Assembly (NCBI RefSeq): GCF_051020985.1
Contig: NC_135007.1
Span: 6,577,501 to 6,641,500, forward strand
DNA: 64,000 bases
Direction of reading: 5' to 3'
From: Nomia melanderi
Taxonomy: Eukaryota; Arthropoda; Insecta; Hymenoptera; Halictidae
The position numbers and the translations under genes are program-made. Below are positions 48,301-60,029 of the stretch, one piece after another (within the stretch, counting starts at the first letter, position 1; the number at the start of each line of letters is the position of its first letter). A model generated the notes under the pieces. It was not told the origin of the DNA. It worked only from the letters and a program-made list of their open reading frames with translations, and searched no databases.

Positions 48301-50641
48301 TTGCTTTATTATGTAAACCCGGCGGAAGCGCAGTGAACATTTCAGAATGCGGTTGTCCGAGTGCGGCTCATGAAAATCGCGCTAGGACCAGTGTCAATGT
48401 TAAGTGCCTTTTTTTCGTGTCAGAATGGACAACAAAATTGGGGGGGAGAGTTATAGGTGGACTGGAAATTCTTCTTTATAGCGAGCTTGAAAGTGGAAAA
48501 TTAAATTAAGTGGGTTTGATAGGAGAAATGTGTCGAATGTACACAGTGTTTGTTGCAATATTTGTTATGGAAACCGTTTACTGTTGTAATTATTTTTCCT
48601 TATAGCAATGATACTTTTTATCTGAATCAAAAATAAATGAAAATGATTACATTTTTGTTTATTCAGTTGTGAAACCATGGGAAAATGGAAGAAGGAAAGA
48701 TCGAGTATTATTCGTTCATAAGAGACTTCGTTTTTTAGATAATGGACTTTGAAAGGTTGGTACTCGTGCGTTAGTGTTTATGAGATGTAGAAATAGTAAG
48801 TTATGAACAGACGCGGTGGACGATTCACATGCGGCTCACGCTCTCGTACGCTATTATTTCGAAAGAAAGTAACGCATGAAAAATGTATGCCTTGGACTAA
48901 TTTTTTTTCTTGCTGAATTGTCACTTGTATAGTGCGGCGTAATGTTAATGTAAGATACACAAAGATTTAATGAGTTAGTAGACTTCTCGCGCACGACGTA
49001 AAAGTAAAAGAGAAACGTACGTACTTGAAACGACAGAAACCGCACTCGTTGCAGTGAAACTCAAGAGAAGAAAAGCACGACGTCCTTGTAACATTAGTTC
49101 CGGATATTTTTACAGCGTAACGAACATTACGTTTACGAGGAAAAATAAATGAATTACGAGCCTTAAACCTACATACATAACACACCTATTGTACATCTCG
49201 ACACAAGTAAATTGAACTTTAACATTATCGAACCATTCATTTTCTCTTTTACATCACTCAAAACAATATAAAAATCATTGACATTAAGAATACTATATAA
49301 ACCAAGAAATCATAAATTCTATAATACGAAAGACAATTCAAAAACTGTTTTACAAAGAGTTTATTAGTATTAACTAACGAACATTTCCTCCAAAATATCC
49401 TTCTAAAATAACAAACCATTTCTCTCTAACTTTCCTAAAAAATTCCAGAAAAATGAAAAAATCCTAACACACTAACAACAACGTTTTCCAAGACCACAAT
49501 ACCGGCAGTGGATAAACGGCTGCGCCGTGACATATTTAACGCCGCTCGCCTGAGAATTTGCATATCTGCATTCTCATTTCCATATCGTCTGCCGATAGGC
49601 AGATGTTTCCTTGTAATACTTTCCTCGTCCCCGGCCGATTCATCCTTGGGAGGATTTTCCTATTATGATCAGGATTTCCCATGCCCGACGGGCTGACCGT
49701 ATGTCCTTACAGCCGAGAGACGTGCTCCCCGACTTCCGGTAGAGCGACTCTCAGTGGGAACCGCCCCGGCGCACACGTGTTACGTAATTCTTACTACTCG
49801 GTTGACCCGAATACGGGGCGAGGCAGGATTATGGCGGCGTGGTAACCGTGAGAGATTCAGATTCAGAGCGTCGTAACTCGCCGGTGTGTTTCGCTTAGCC
49901 ACGACGCCACGCCATGCCACGCCGAGCCGAGCCGAGCCGTGCTGCGCAGGCAGCCACGCCACCACCGTCGCTTCTGGATCTCCTTGAACCGAGCCGAGAG
50001 CAAATGCTCGCACAAAAGACAACCACCACACCACGCCTCGCGACGACCCACAGGAAACGATCCCGACACTGTCACTTTTCACGTCGGTTCGCGCAGCAAG
50101 CAAAACAGAAAATAAATTGATCCGCGTGGATACGGATTTCGCTCGCGTGAAATCTTGACAAGACGTTGGAAATGAGTATTTTTTGCTGTGGTATTTGCAT
50201 GCAAAACGTTGCAAGCGAAGAGATTAAGTTTTTGTAAATGTTTCGTTTGTGAATGGCTGGTGATCTAAGATTTTACATCAAATCTGAGATAAACAAGTGG
50301 GTTGCTAATATTTGTTTAATGGTAAAGAAGATTTAGCCTTTTCTGGAAAGGTTAATGTTTGAAGAATTTTTAGTTTTAATTTGTTAGATGGTAGTTTGAG
50401 ATAATTGAATCGCATTCAGCTGGTTTAATGCGAATTTGGTTGCGAGAAGGATGATTAATGGATAAAGTTTTTCAATAGCTTCGATATGGAGTAAAAGTAC
50501 CGTTTTATCTGCTGCGCCGTATTTCACTCCCACTGTTAATGTAATTCCGCTTGTTACGGTAATTATAAAGCATGCTTCTCTGAACTCAATTCCTTCGTTA
50601 AAATCACTGCACGTTCGTCGACTTACAGGAAACACTGTCAT
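45348..50641 (-). CDS. Large RR-domain cuticular protein with Gln/Pro-rich tail (CPR family)
   Basis: The main exon, 47015-45348, codes 555 residues and follows a TTTTCCAG acceptor. It begins VIPTCLLLLTEAKR, the second half of a signal peptide, so a short upstream exon with the ATG is required. The best candidate is 50641-50627 (MTVFP, donor GTAAGT, phase 0), about 3.6 kb away; the start coordinate here depends on it and is uncertain. The RR domain follows near residues 75-130: VNDDGSFTFGYEAADGSFK, EETRGTDCVVRGKYGYID and FTYVSGNPCDPN. Two Cys within and after the domain are unusual for CPR proteins. The tail is acidic, then Pro/Thr/Gln/Tyr-rich, with a nine-Gln run coded by mixed CAG/CAA, and ends YLRASAAGY. 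It is secreted and binds chitin in cuticle. It resembles a conserved insect CPR (possibly Drosophila Cpr66D-like); orthology is not verified. Confidence 0.8.
45502..45536 (-). repeat. Poly-glutamine run in the second cuticular gene
   Basis: CAG/CAA codons (GTT/GCT on the plus strand) give nine consecutive Gln after RR. The mixed codons suggest a run that is not actively expanding. Confidence 0.8.
47016..50626. other. Putative long first intron of the second cuticular gene
   Basis: If the first exon is at 50627-50641 this is a 3.6 kb intron. It contains GC-rich blocks at 47860-48350 and 49500-50110. The second block has a short GAGCC-type simple repeat at about 49906-49943 and long open frames on both strands that look compositional. 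A 40-residue plus-strand ORF at 48214-48336 is listed in the findings. Confidence 0.35.
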
Positions 50642-53017
50642 TTCAACTATCACTTTCAATGGTTACGCAGACTCTGGAGCAGCAATAACAGAGGTTTCCG
50701 TTAGCTCTACCTGCCATGCATCTTGATTTATTCTTCTGTTTTGCCAAACGACATCGTTGACCTTTATTGTACGATAAGAACATTAAAATTCGCTCTCCCT
50801 TTTTCTTTTATGATTATTTAATCGCACAAAAAATTAATAATTATTTTTCCCTTAAAGAAAAGTGAAATCTTTCAATCTTTCATCATTCGATTAACACGTT
50901 GCTACAAGAGTAGAATAACGTCTGAGCACAGCAACCGTAACTGATTAATTAGAAATACTACAATTACAAAGGAAGTAACAATCAAATACTCATTCCTTTT
51001 CCTTCCAACCTTCCATTAGTTCTCCTTTTAATTACCAATATCTCTAAAATTGTTTATACAATTAGACTTAATAACGGATTAGCAAGAACACTTATAAGTA
51101 CCGTCATATTTAATAATACACTTCTAATACTTCCATTAAGTTTTATTCTTCTCCTCTGCATCCTTTTGCTTCATATTTCTTTTTCACTAATCTAGCAATA
51201 AATTTTTTCTTTTCCAATGAAAATGAAATAGTAATATTATAAATGTGAATTTCTATTCATCCCTGTGTTTCGTCGTTACGAGTTACCATTTTCAAATGCC
51301 ATAATCTGTTTTATCCAGCTTTCGAACTTCCTTAAGTGGAACGAGGTGCAACGCGCGAAAAAAGCCGGCCATCATTTTTCATGCTCGACGCGTGTTCATA
51401 TATTATTGCCCATGTAACACGGATTCCACGTGTCTGCCGCGGTTCTATCAAGTTTCCGTCCCGGAGAAACGTATCGGTTTGTACAATTGCGCCGATGGCT
51501 TGTTTTGGTATGCCGCGGTATACAGAGCCGGGCGTAGAACCGACGTAAGAGAAAATTCTTGCATGAAAGCCTTCGCTAGAAGGCGCACGGCTTCGAGAAG
51601 CCTATGGAAACCGACTCCGCTTTAATTAGGCTCCTCTATTTCGTATGCATACCAGAAAGGTTACGTTTATCAAGTAACAGACGTGAACGGAAGCAATTCT
51701 TCGACTTGAAATTCTCTTTCCCTTTTTCTTTCGTTCGAGAACGCGCGAATGCAACGCGCGGACTTCTAGCATTTGATCTACGGATATAGATTCTGTTTAT
51801 TTCTTCTGGAAATTTATAAATGTTACGGGTTTATAAAATAAAGGTAAACAAGTTGGATGATAAATCTTTTTCTTGGAAACGGAAACTGAAGAAAGGATAA
51901 AATTTAAAAAATTGATAATTCGAACAATATCGGAATTGAGATATAAAGTTAAATGAACGAAAGAAAACGCAGGATTCTAAATCAAATTTCAAAACCGGCC
52001 ATTTGGCATTATCTCATTATATAAGAGTTTATCAGTTAAATTAAAAAACATTGAATAAATTTATACTGTTGATCCATTTTGAAATAAATATCGCAGGAAG
52101 GCTTGCATACACTTACATGCAGTTCGTTTCACCAATAAGCGAGCGTAAGAATAAAATAATTAAATTAAATAAAGTATAATAAAACAATTGTTGATATTTA
52201 TATTGAATATCCAATGTTCAATTAAATTAAAGGAACCATCATTTCGTTAACACTACAACTATCGATTAGCCGAATTAACCCTATCTGATCTGCATTTTCG
52301 TGAAAAATGAAAGTCTGAATGATTTCTATCTCTAATAACGAATCAACGAAACAAAAAATCCAATGATTTTTCAGAAAACATTGTATCTTCACAGCAATTT
52401 TAAAAAAAGAACATCTTAAACCACGTTTCAATCTACACGACAGTTACAGATAGTTTCTATTTCTAAATAGTTCTCGATATTAAGGATCAGTTTCCATTTC
52501 ACAAGACAGAACCTAGATCCAGAGGTAGTCGTAGGAAAATATCACAGCGGGATGACTGCGTAGTGCAGACCGCAGTATGAGAGATATCAGATCCCGTGTC
52601 GACGACGATAGTATCGGCACAGATGGCACGAAAACATCGATTGAGAACGCGCCTCGGCCGGACGGAATATTCGAGACGGCTTTGGCACACGGTTCTGTCC
52701 TTGAGACAGGGAGGTGTACACAGCGTCGCGGGACTTTCGAACGATACTGTATGCATCATGTTCCACGAGCGTGCGCCGATTAATTTCCAGCCGACCCGTG
52801 ATAAAATGTGGCTATCCTTTCGATAGACACGGGCTACGCGTATGTCTGGATGGCTGACGAAATGCACAGGATCGACGTGCGACATGACAAATGAACGTTT
52901 CGTAATCACACGCGGGGAAGAACGTCGAAGGTCGCTGTCGGATGACCCGGACAACTGCTGGGTCACGGACAATCGAAAGAATAATGCGTAAATAATTCTT
53001 TTCGATTTTGTACTTGT
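50642..53017. other. Intergenic, no gene supported
   Basis: AT-rich, with CpG-rich blocks at 51300-51780 and 52490-52960. Frames in the latter (52499-52972 minus; 52577-52826 plus) are open together on both strands, as expected from composition. No RNA gene was found. Confidence 0.45.
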
Positions 53018-53425
53018 TTAACCCTTATCGGTCGAAAGGCACCACTACGGGGACAAAGATTTTAACCAAACTGCGTTTGACGAGCATTCACGTCATCTTA
53101 AAGCTGGAAATGATACTAATTCTTTCATCGATGAATTCTTTATATTCTCAGATAAACATGTAATTCTTCTTTGTTTTTCTTTAGTTTTCATCAAAATATG
53201 CCTAGGTGCATTCGCCTTGAGTTCGTCGAATACACACTTTTTCATTTTATTGCATATACGAGAGATTTGTTAAAAACTATATTCCATAATTAGCAGGTTC
53301 ATCAAGTAAATATCTTGGATATATTTAAGTTTTCATTCTTATAAACGTTTTATGAGCTTTCATTCAATTTTTTGTCGTCTTATGGGCGAGTATTGCAAGA
53401 AAAGCTCTCGACCGTTAAGGGTTAA
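53018..53425. mobile_element. TTAA-flanked element containing a nested second element
   Basis: 408 bases. The outer left end TTAACCCTTATCGGTCGAAAG and the reverse complement of the right end, TTAACCCTTAACGGTCGAGAG, differ at two of 21 positions. Inside, 53062-53300 aligns with the element at 15476-15726 from its TTAACC start to its decayed right end. Either one element inserted in another, or the family acquired new ends. No transposase frame. Confidence 0.75.
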
Positions 53426-56403
53426 AGTGAAAAACAAGAGACGATGATCCATTTTAGTTTGATAATCGTTCCTTTGATTTTGTTTAACCCGTTTGTATCA
53501 TTAGTGTATATATACGTGCAATTCTTCTGGCCACTATCACCAGAGCGCATATACACACGCGTTCACGTTGCGAGTAACAGTGATATAGGTACATTTTCCA
53601 TATTGTCGTTTGATGTAGATGAGTTAGATAATCGGTGTAGTAATATTCCGTGAATTCAATTGGATTAGTTGACATTTAAATAAAGAGTTTCATGTAGTAC
53701 ATAGGGGAAATGAGGGATGCTTTGTTGTTATGTGGATTAGAAAGATGAAATATCTTTTCGAGGCGGAGAATACAGTTTCTGAATTGTAACGAATTCAAAA
53801 ACAATCGATTTCTTTGGTTAGCAGAATGTATAGAAGTTTTTAAGGAACACAACCTATTCGTAACTCGAGTTCCATGAAAATTCGAATTGCAAACTAGGTG
53901 GTTCATGGGAAGTAGACATTTTCAGCATGAAAATCCATCCACAAACTTCAATACCCACGCTAACCAGACAAATAAATTAGCATAAGCCATTGTATCCCGC
54001 GCCCCGTTCACGAAAAGTACCGTTTAATCGGCAAAGAAATCTAGGTCACCCATAAAACCAATTCGAAAACGAGAGTTCCCGCTGCGTTTCGCGCTTCACT
54101 GAATCCAGTGCACTTCTCGTGCCTCGGAGGAAAAGAATCTCCGCCACAACCACCAAGCATAAAGGCAAGCGCAAGAAAACAGTGAAAGAAAGTACGCCAT
54201 CATTTTATCATATAAACTTCATTCGTCCAGCAGAGAACCAAAGAACCAACCTCTACGAATCGACCATAGAAATCTAATTACGAAGCATCGAGCAAAGAAA
54301 GCAAATCCTCATATTCAAAGATTAGTCACCGTTTACCTGTGAAACTAAGTTCCTCGAAAAAACAGATTAATGAATGTCAGGATCGCTAGAGTTGTAATCA
54401 TGACCGACTTTCATCAGAAAATAGGGTATAATCGTCCGTGAAACGGATCTAGGGGACACGAAGCGAACCAGCCATGAAGGAATCAATTTTTCTCGTCGCT
54501 CATTATCGTCGACTAATAATCGTAGGGCTAGCTCAATTAAAGTCATACGAAATCATGCTAACCTCGCCGGTTGCATCGTCATTATTGCGGCTGGGTCCCG
54601 ATAGGCTAACCCGCAGCGTGTATAGTCTAATGACTCTCCATCTGGTCTGGAAAATCGTGACGCTTAGGCTGGGCTCCTATAATCAGCGCGCTCGAAGCAT
54701 GCCAGTCACATACAGTGAGAGGCACGGACACATTCGGCCGATCTAGTTGAAAGCAATCGGGCCCCGGTTCTCTCTACCACGCCTCGGCTCAGCCCTCCAG
54801 CTCCAGCTCCAACTTTCCAGAGAAAGGAAGAACTGCGACGCCGCGTAAACCTGTCTTATCTTTGATATACTCCCGCAGGAGCACACTTTATCGAGCGAAC
54901 CAGCCTGTTTCCACGTTTTCGTGGAACCCTGGATGGAAATTAGATAGAATCGATGGGACTGGGAGCTGTTGCAATCGTTTGGAGAAATGATAATGGTTTG
55001 GTACGTAAAATGTATGAGTAACTGTTTTCGGTAATTGTGTTTGAGATATTCTCTTAGGAGTATAGTTTGTTGGTTAGATTGTAAAGTTATGGGGTAATTG
55101 AACGGTGAATGTTAGGAGTAGAAATGATAAAGGTATTAACGTTAAGGATGTTCATTTGTACGTAAAGATAAGAGGGGAGGAGAAAGTAGGGTTCTTTTTC
55201 GCTTGAAAAATTGTTAAATGTAAATACTGTGTTTGATAGTGGAAATGGATTGTCATGCGTAGACACGTTAAACATTTATTAATTAGTAGAACGAAACAAT
55301 TTCCTTGGGAATGAAGCTTCGAACGAGAAAGTGTACTTGCAAAGGATTGAGTTGTCTCAGGTTTTTCGACACGCCCTGTATTCAATGGTAAGTTCTTGCA
55401 AATAGGTGCAATTGATTTATACGCAGCGTGTTACGCATAGTAACGAGTTAATCTTTATTTTTGTAATTAAAATGGTAAGGTAGTCCTAGTTTAAAGTATC
55501 TTCTTAGATTTGGTAATGATATTCAAAATTATTGTAATAATTTCTCATCCATAAATGTAGTTATTAAAAATGTTCAGCTCGTTAATTATTACCTGCATAT
55601 TTAATCACGTTTGTTACTAAGAACCCTTGACGAAGCCTAGCGTGACTGAAAATGATTACGATCTCGAACGTTTGCGATATTAAAGTTTTCTTATATAAAT
55701 ACGTATTACACAATAATAGTCGGGTAAAAGTGGTATTTACAACCTTCCGAGCACTATATTTACAGAATGGGAGAGAGAAAGAGGGAAAAAATGCAACGTT
55801 GCAGTTGGTCTGATAAAGACGTCTTGAAGTACTCTTTCGAAAGTAAAAGTAAAACTATTGTTTGTAGAAGGCAGTAGCTGAGGGCAGTGTTCCTATTTGC
55901 CAGGATTACTCCGATTTATTTCCGCTACGCACGCTTCTAGTGAACCAGGAAAGCTATTACCCGAAATGCCGTACATTTTCTTAGCTCACTCTCACTGTCA
56001 GTTACAATCTCTGAAACCGCAGAAACTATTATCCTGATGAGACTGAAACTAACCGTCCAATAAATCAAAATCGAACTTTACTTTGAGTTTTCATAAATCA
56101 ACTCTAACAAGATAAACCGTTTGAATTCGATCATAATTAACATTTCCATTCAAAAAGAACATATTAACACTAAAACTAGCGAGCAGTTGAATTGACTTTT
56201 TGAAATTCCTGTATATAAACTTCAAGAGTGCATCTACGGAAGCTTTATTAACTATCTTCTATTAACATGTAACATAATTTTTTCATCTATAAATTTGGAG
56301 ATATTATACAACAATATAAAACGGACTTTCAAACAAGCGTTCCATCATGTTTGCAAAAATTGTAGAATATAAATCCACAACAATTTTACGAGATTCCAAA
56401 GTA
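53426..56403. other. Intergenic, no gene supported
   Basis: The block 54000-54960 is GC-richer and includes an open plus frame at 54474-54746 without domain or splice support. It could be a regulatory element. A single end motif, TTAACACTAAAACTAGCG, starts at 56164, related to the ends of the elements at 5614 and 37500. Confidence 0.4.
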
Positions 56404-56872
56404 TTAATACCTTGACCACGGTGGTCGCCGATGACCGGCGCGTCCAAATGACTAGAAAGCCGATATCGAATTAAAACGTTTAGTAACATGAGGAACTAAA
56501 TAATAGCCTAACTTAAGAAGTATGATACCAAGCCATTGACACGTTGACTGTCACGGTGGTCACCGATAGCCGGAGCTCCTAGATTGCTTGAAAGCAATAA
56601 CAATAAAGAAATTGATGTCGAATGAAAATATTTAGTCACATAAGTAACTAAATAATAGTCTAACTTAAGAACCATTGTACCAAATCATTAATAATTGATT
56701 CTAATATTATTTACCTTTGTTATGAAAGAATAAGTATTATTATACGAAACGCAGCAAATTCTCGTGACAGTCAATCTGTTAATAACTAATTCTAATACCA
56801 TTTACCTTTGTTATGGTACAATAAGTATATCATAAGAAACGCTCTAAATTCTCGTGACGGTCAATGTGTTAA
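56404..56872. repeat. Nested duplications with TTAA-type ends
   Basis: Two adjacent copies of a roughly 135-base unit begin near 56404 and 56537 (ACGGTGGTCGCCGATGACCGG; ACGGTGGTCACCGATAGCCGG; both continue AACTAAATAATAG-CTAACTTAAGAA). They are followed by two copies of a roughly 90-base unit (56697 and 56783 onward; ATTTACCTTTGTTATG, TTCTCGTGAC-GTCAAT-TGTTAA). The left ACACGTTGACTGTCACG is inverted relative to the terminal CGTGACGGTCAATGTGTTAA. It looks like an element whose two ends were each duplicated. Confidence 0.65.
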
Positions 56873-58202
56873 ACAAAGACGTTTCCATACCACCGAACAA
56901 TGTTGCAAGTTCGATACTATCTCAGTGATCGACTGCAACGATTCCGAAACACCGAATGGTAACAAGTGAACACGAAACCAACGAACGACCGCTTTCACGG
57001 TGAAGGTAAAACGTTGCCTTCGTAGAAAAAGAAAAGCCATAGGTGCTGGTAACTGGTCACATTTTGCGAATCGCATTCCTCTGGCAGCACCGCGTATATA
57101 CATACGTATGTACATAAGTATTAGGCGCATATACGCGTAACGCGTATCTGATCTAGATAGGACCAGGAGAGCCATGCGTTTGATTATATCGCGTTTCAAG
57201 CGAGGAAGTAGTTAAAATGTCTCGGCTAGACTTTCCTCGCGAGTATTTCCGTAGCGGAAGCTGCGCACGATCGATGACTCGCGTCAGATTAATTTAACCG
57301 CCGACGTATTTTAATTAACCCCGACGGCGTAACGAAAGGACGCCCCACAGTGTCGTTACGTCGTTGAACGCGAAACTGTCTCTGCCTCTGTAATAAACAG
57401 CCGCGGAAAACCATTTAATTATCGGTCTCGTTAGCCGCGAAACAAGCAGCACAGAAAAAATCTAAGAAGGGGTAATTACTTGAAACTGTGTCGAATAGAA
57501 AAGAATCTGTTTCTTCATGCGCTTTCGGTATCTGATTCAATGAGATAACCACGAAGTGATTATACGCAAGGATACAAATATTTAAAAAATAGAACGTTTT
57601 ACAGAAACATTATTTGCACACTTTCCACTTTGCCATGAGAATCTTCCTTTGTTTGCCGTTTTACTAACTTCATATTCCCAAGATACTTCCAACAGCATTT
57701 CAAAAACACTTTGTGTACGAGTCGTTAACTTTAACTTCAAAGCTGTACAGTTTGATTTCTGATAAGAAGACAAGATTATCAGCATTCTTACTTTTTAAAA
57801 CAATTATTATAAAGATAGATAAGTGTCTTCCTACTTAGAAACTTCGTCATACAAATACACAACTCTGAATCGCTGGTATCTACCTCTAAAACAATCTTTG
57901 TACATCAATTTTTTAAATCTCCACATCTCCAAAGTGTAACGCTTTATTTTTCGAAGGCACTAAGGTCGCTCGAACAATTACGAACGTGTGTACAACATAA
58001 TCTCGCATTCAAAGCCCCCAGATCAATCTCCGAGATACATCGCGCGCATTGAAACAGCCGCGAAAGTAGCGGCAGGTGAACAACTCGAACTCGTATTTCT
58101 CAAGATCTCCGTCATAAGGCTCTTCTCCTCGATGGAGAGAGGATGCGAGATGACACACGGCGTCGTCTCGTTTCCCGGCAATATGTATCCGCCGGAAACC
58201 AG

Positions 58203-58275
58203 ATAGAGACAGAGCAAGCGAGAGAGAGGGAGAGAAAGAGAGAGAGAAAGATAAGGCGATAGAGAGAGAGACGTG
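58203..58275 (+). repeat. GA-rich purine tract
   Basis: Imperfect GA/GAGAGAGG repeats over about 70 bases. GA tracts in insects can bind GAGA-type factors and keep promoters open; whether this one does is unknown. Confidence 0.75.
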
Positions 58276-59810
58276 AAAGGGCCGCGAACGGCGATTGTTC
58301 GTCGCATAAGGTCGCCGCAGAATATTTGAAAGTGTAAAGAGCGAAACGTTCCCGTTGAGAAAAGCAGGCCGTCAAGCTGGCAAGCCTGTCCAATTGAACG
58401 GTCATAGAAAAACTGTTTAGAGTCTAAATATGGCTGCCCGTTGGAAGCAGCGAGAGTGAACGTGACTCATTTCGTATGGGCGTTGAGGACGCGGCATTGG
58501 TACGCGAGACTCCTATTGCCCTTGTCTGATCAACATACACCTCTTCCACTTGCTTTTTCACCGACCACTGCCAACCGGAAGACGAGCGGTCATTCATACA
58601 ACGAAAATAGAAAATGAACTTTCTTGCTGGCTGGTCTGTCAGTGAACTTGACAAGCGTGTTTAACTTTGAATGTGCGACACTGTTTAATTTATGACGCTA
58701 GTAACATTGAATTTGTGACATTGCTTAGTTTATGATGCTATTAACTTTGAATTTGTGACACCTTAGTTTGAGTGATGGTATTTTTTCTTTAAAGATTTAA
58801 AGATTTTTATGATAATATATTATTGATTTGGTATTGTTTAATATTAATGGTAGAGTGGCTGATAGCAATAAATTTATTACGACATATTTCTAAATTTGTT
58901 CTGTTAAAAAAATCGTTTCGACTATATGGGATTGCAGTGAATATTATTCCAGTGGTCAACTAGTTAAAGAATTAAGGCGTTAGAATTTTTATAAAAATTA
59001 TGGCAGATAATATATTCTTAGATAATTACGCGCGTAGAAAGCGTATAAAATTCACTTTTCGTTTAATTTTATTTAAAATGTACGTTGCAGTAGGATTATT
59101 TATGTTTCGAATAATTCGATGAAGGTATATGAACGTTATCGATACCCCGATCGTTAACAGCGGATTACGTGCGTTTTATTAATGACCAATCGTGGCTCGA
59201 AAAGGTTTTCATTGTTCGCGAATAATCGGACGAGAAAAAGAAGTTGTTATCTGGGATAGATTAAGGAAGCATTGGAAAATTAGATACTGGCTATACGATT
59301 ACGCCGTGAGTCAACGAAGCATGACCACGTTTAACCCTTGCCTTGCATTTTCACTGTTACCGAGCTCTGTTCCGCAGATTCCCACACTCCGCTTTACGTT
59401 TGGTTTCTCACATTTCACCGGGGAACGTGTATCAAAAATTTCACGTCGGCTCGCGGTAGTCGATGCCTCTGTGGTAGCCGGTGCGTGTCCACACAACGGT
59501 GAAAGAATTTGTTGCAGTGTTTTTTCTATGAAAGCGTGCCATCCGCCGCTTTCGAAGAATAAGTAAACTTGGAACACTGCGCGGAAGCACGGTCCATTAA
59601 ATTTCCGATTCTTTTCTTTGTGATATAATTGTTGTCGAAAAAAGTCGTGGCGCAGCGAACGTAGCTTTCGACTGGGATCGGATGACCGTGTCATCTACGC
59701 GACGAATCGAAGAATAGCGCAACGTATACGGAATAAGTAACTACCTGCGCGTTCTTTTACCGAGAAATCAGTAAAATGATAATTCTATTGAAAATTCCTG
59801 TAGAATTATG

Positions 59811-60029
59811 TCGTAATATAAAATTTTTAATGCAACGATCGTAAAAATCGAAGACAAGTCAATTATGTAATTGCGTAAAATGAATTTTTTCAGCGCTAAT
59901 TAAACATCTAAGGTGAAAGACAGATTGAGTCCAAAGAGTTCGTATAAAATATTTAATGCAACGGTCGTAAAAATGGAAGATAAATCAATGATACAATTGC
60001 GCAAAATGAATTCTTCAGCGATAATTAAA
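59811..60029 (+). repeat. Diverged direct tandem duplication
   Basis: Copies at 59811-59904 and 59940-60029 share TTTAATGCAACG-TCGTAAAAAT, GAAGA-AA-TCAAT, AATTGCG-AAAATGAATT and TCAGCG-TAATTAAA, with scattered substitutions. Unit length is about 128 bases. The short frame through the second copy is closed in the first, so it is not evidence of coding. Confidence 0.75.

Noticed and set aside
48990..49090. Minus-strand peptide FHCNECGFCRF, suggestive of a zinc finger
   Set aside because: The Cys spacing is right for a first half, but no His pair follows at the right distance, and the surrounding frame is random.
49780..50214. 144-residue minus-strand open frame (and an overlapping plus frame)
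   Set aside because: Both strands are open because the block is CpG-rich with a GAGCC simple repeat; the products are low complexity with no domain or splice support.
52540..52548. TATCACAGC, matching the seed region of the miR-2/13 family
   Set aside because: No complementary arm nearby gives a hairpin, and the sequence beyond the seed does not continue the family pattern.
52499..52972. 157-residue minus-strand frame
   Set aside because: Open plus-strand frames overlap it in the same CpG-rich block; no recognisable domain or plausible gene structure.
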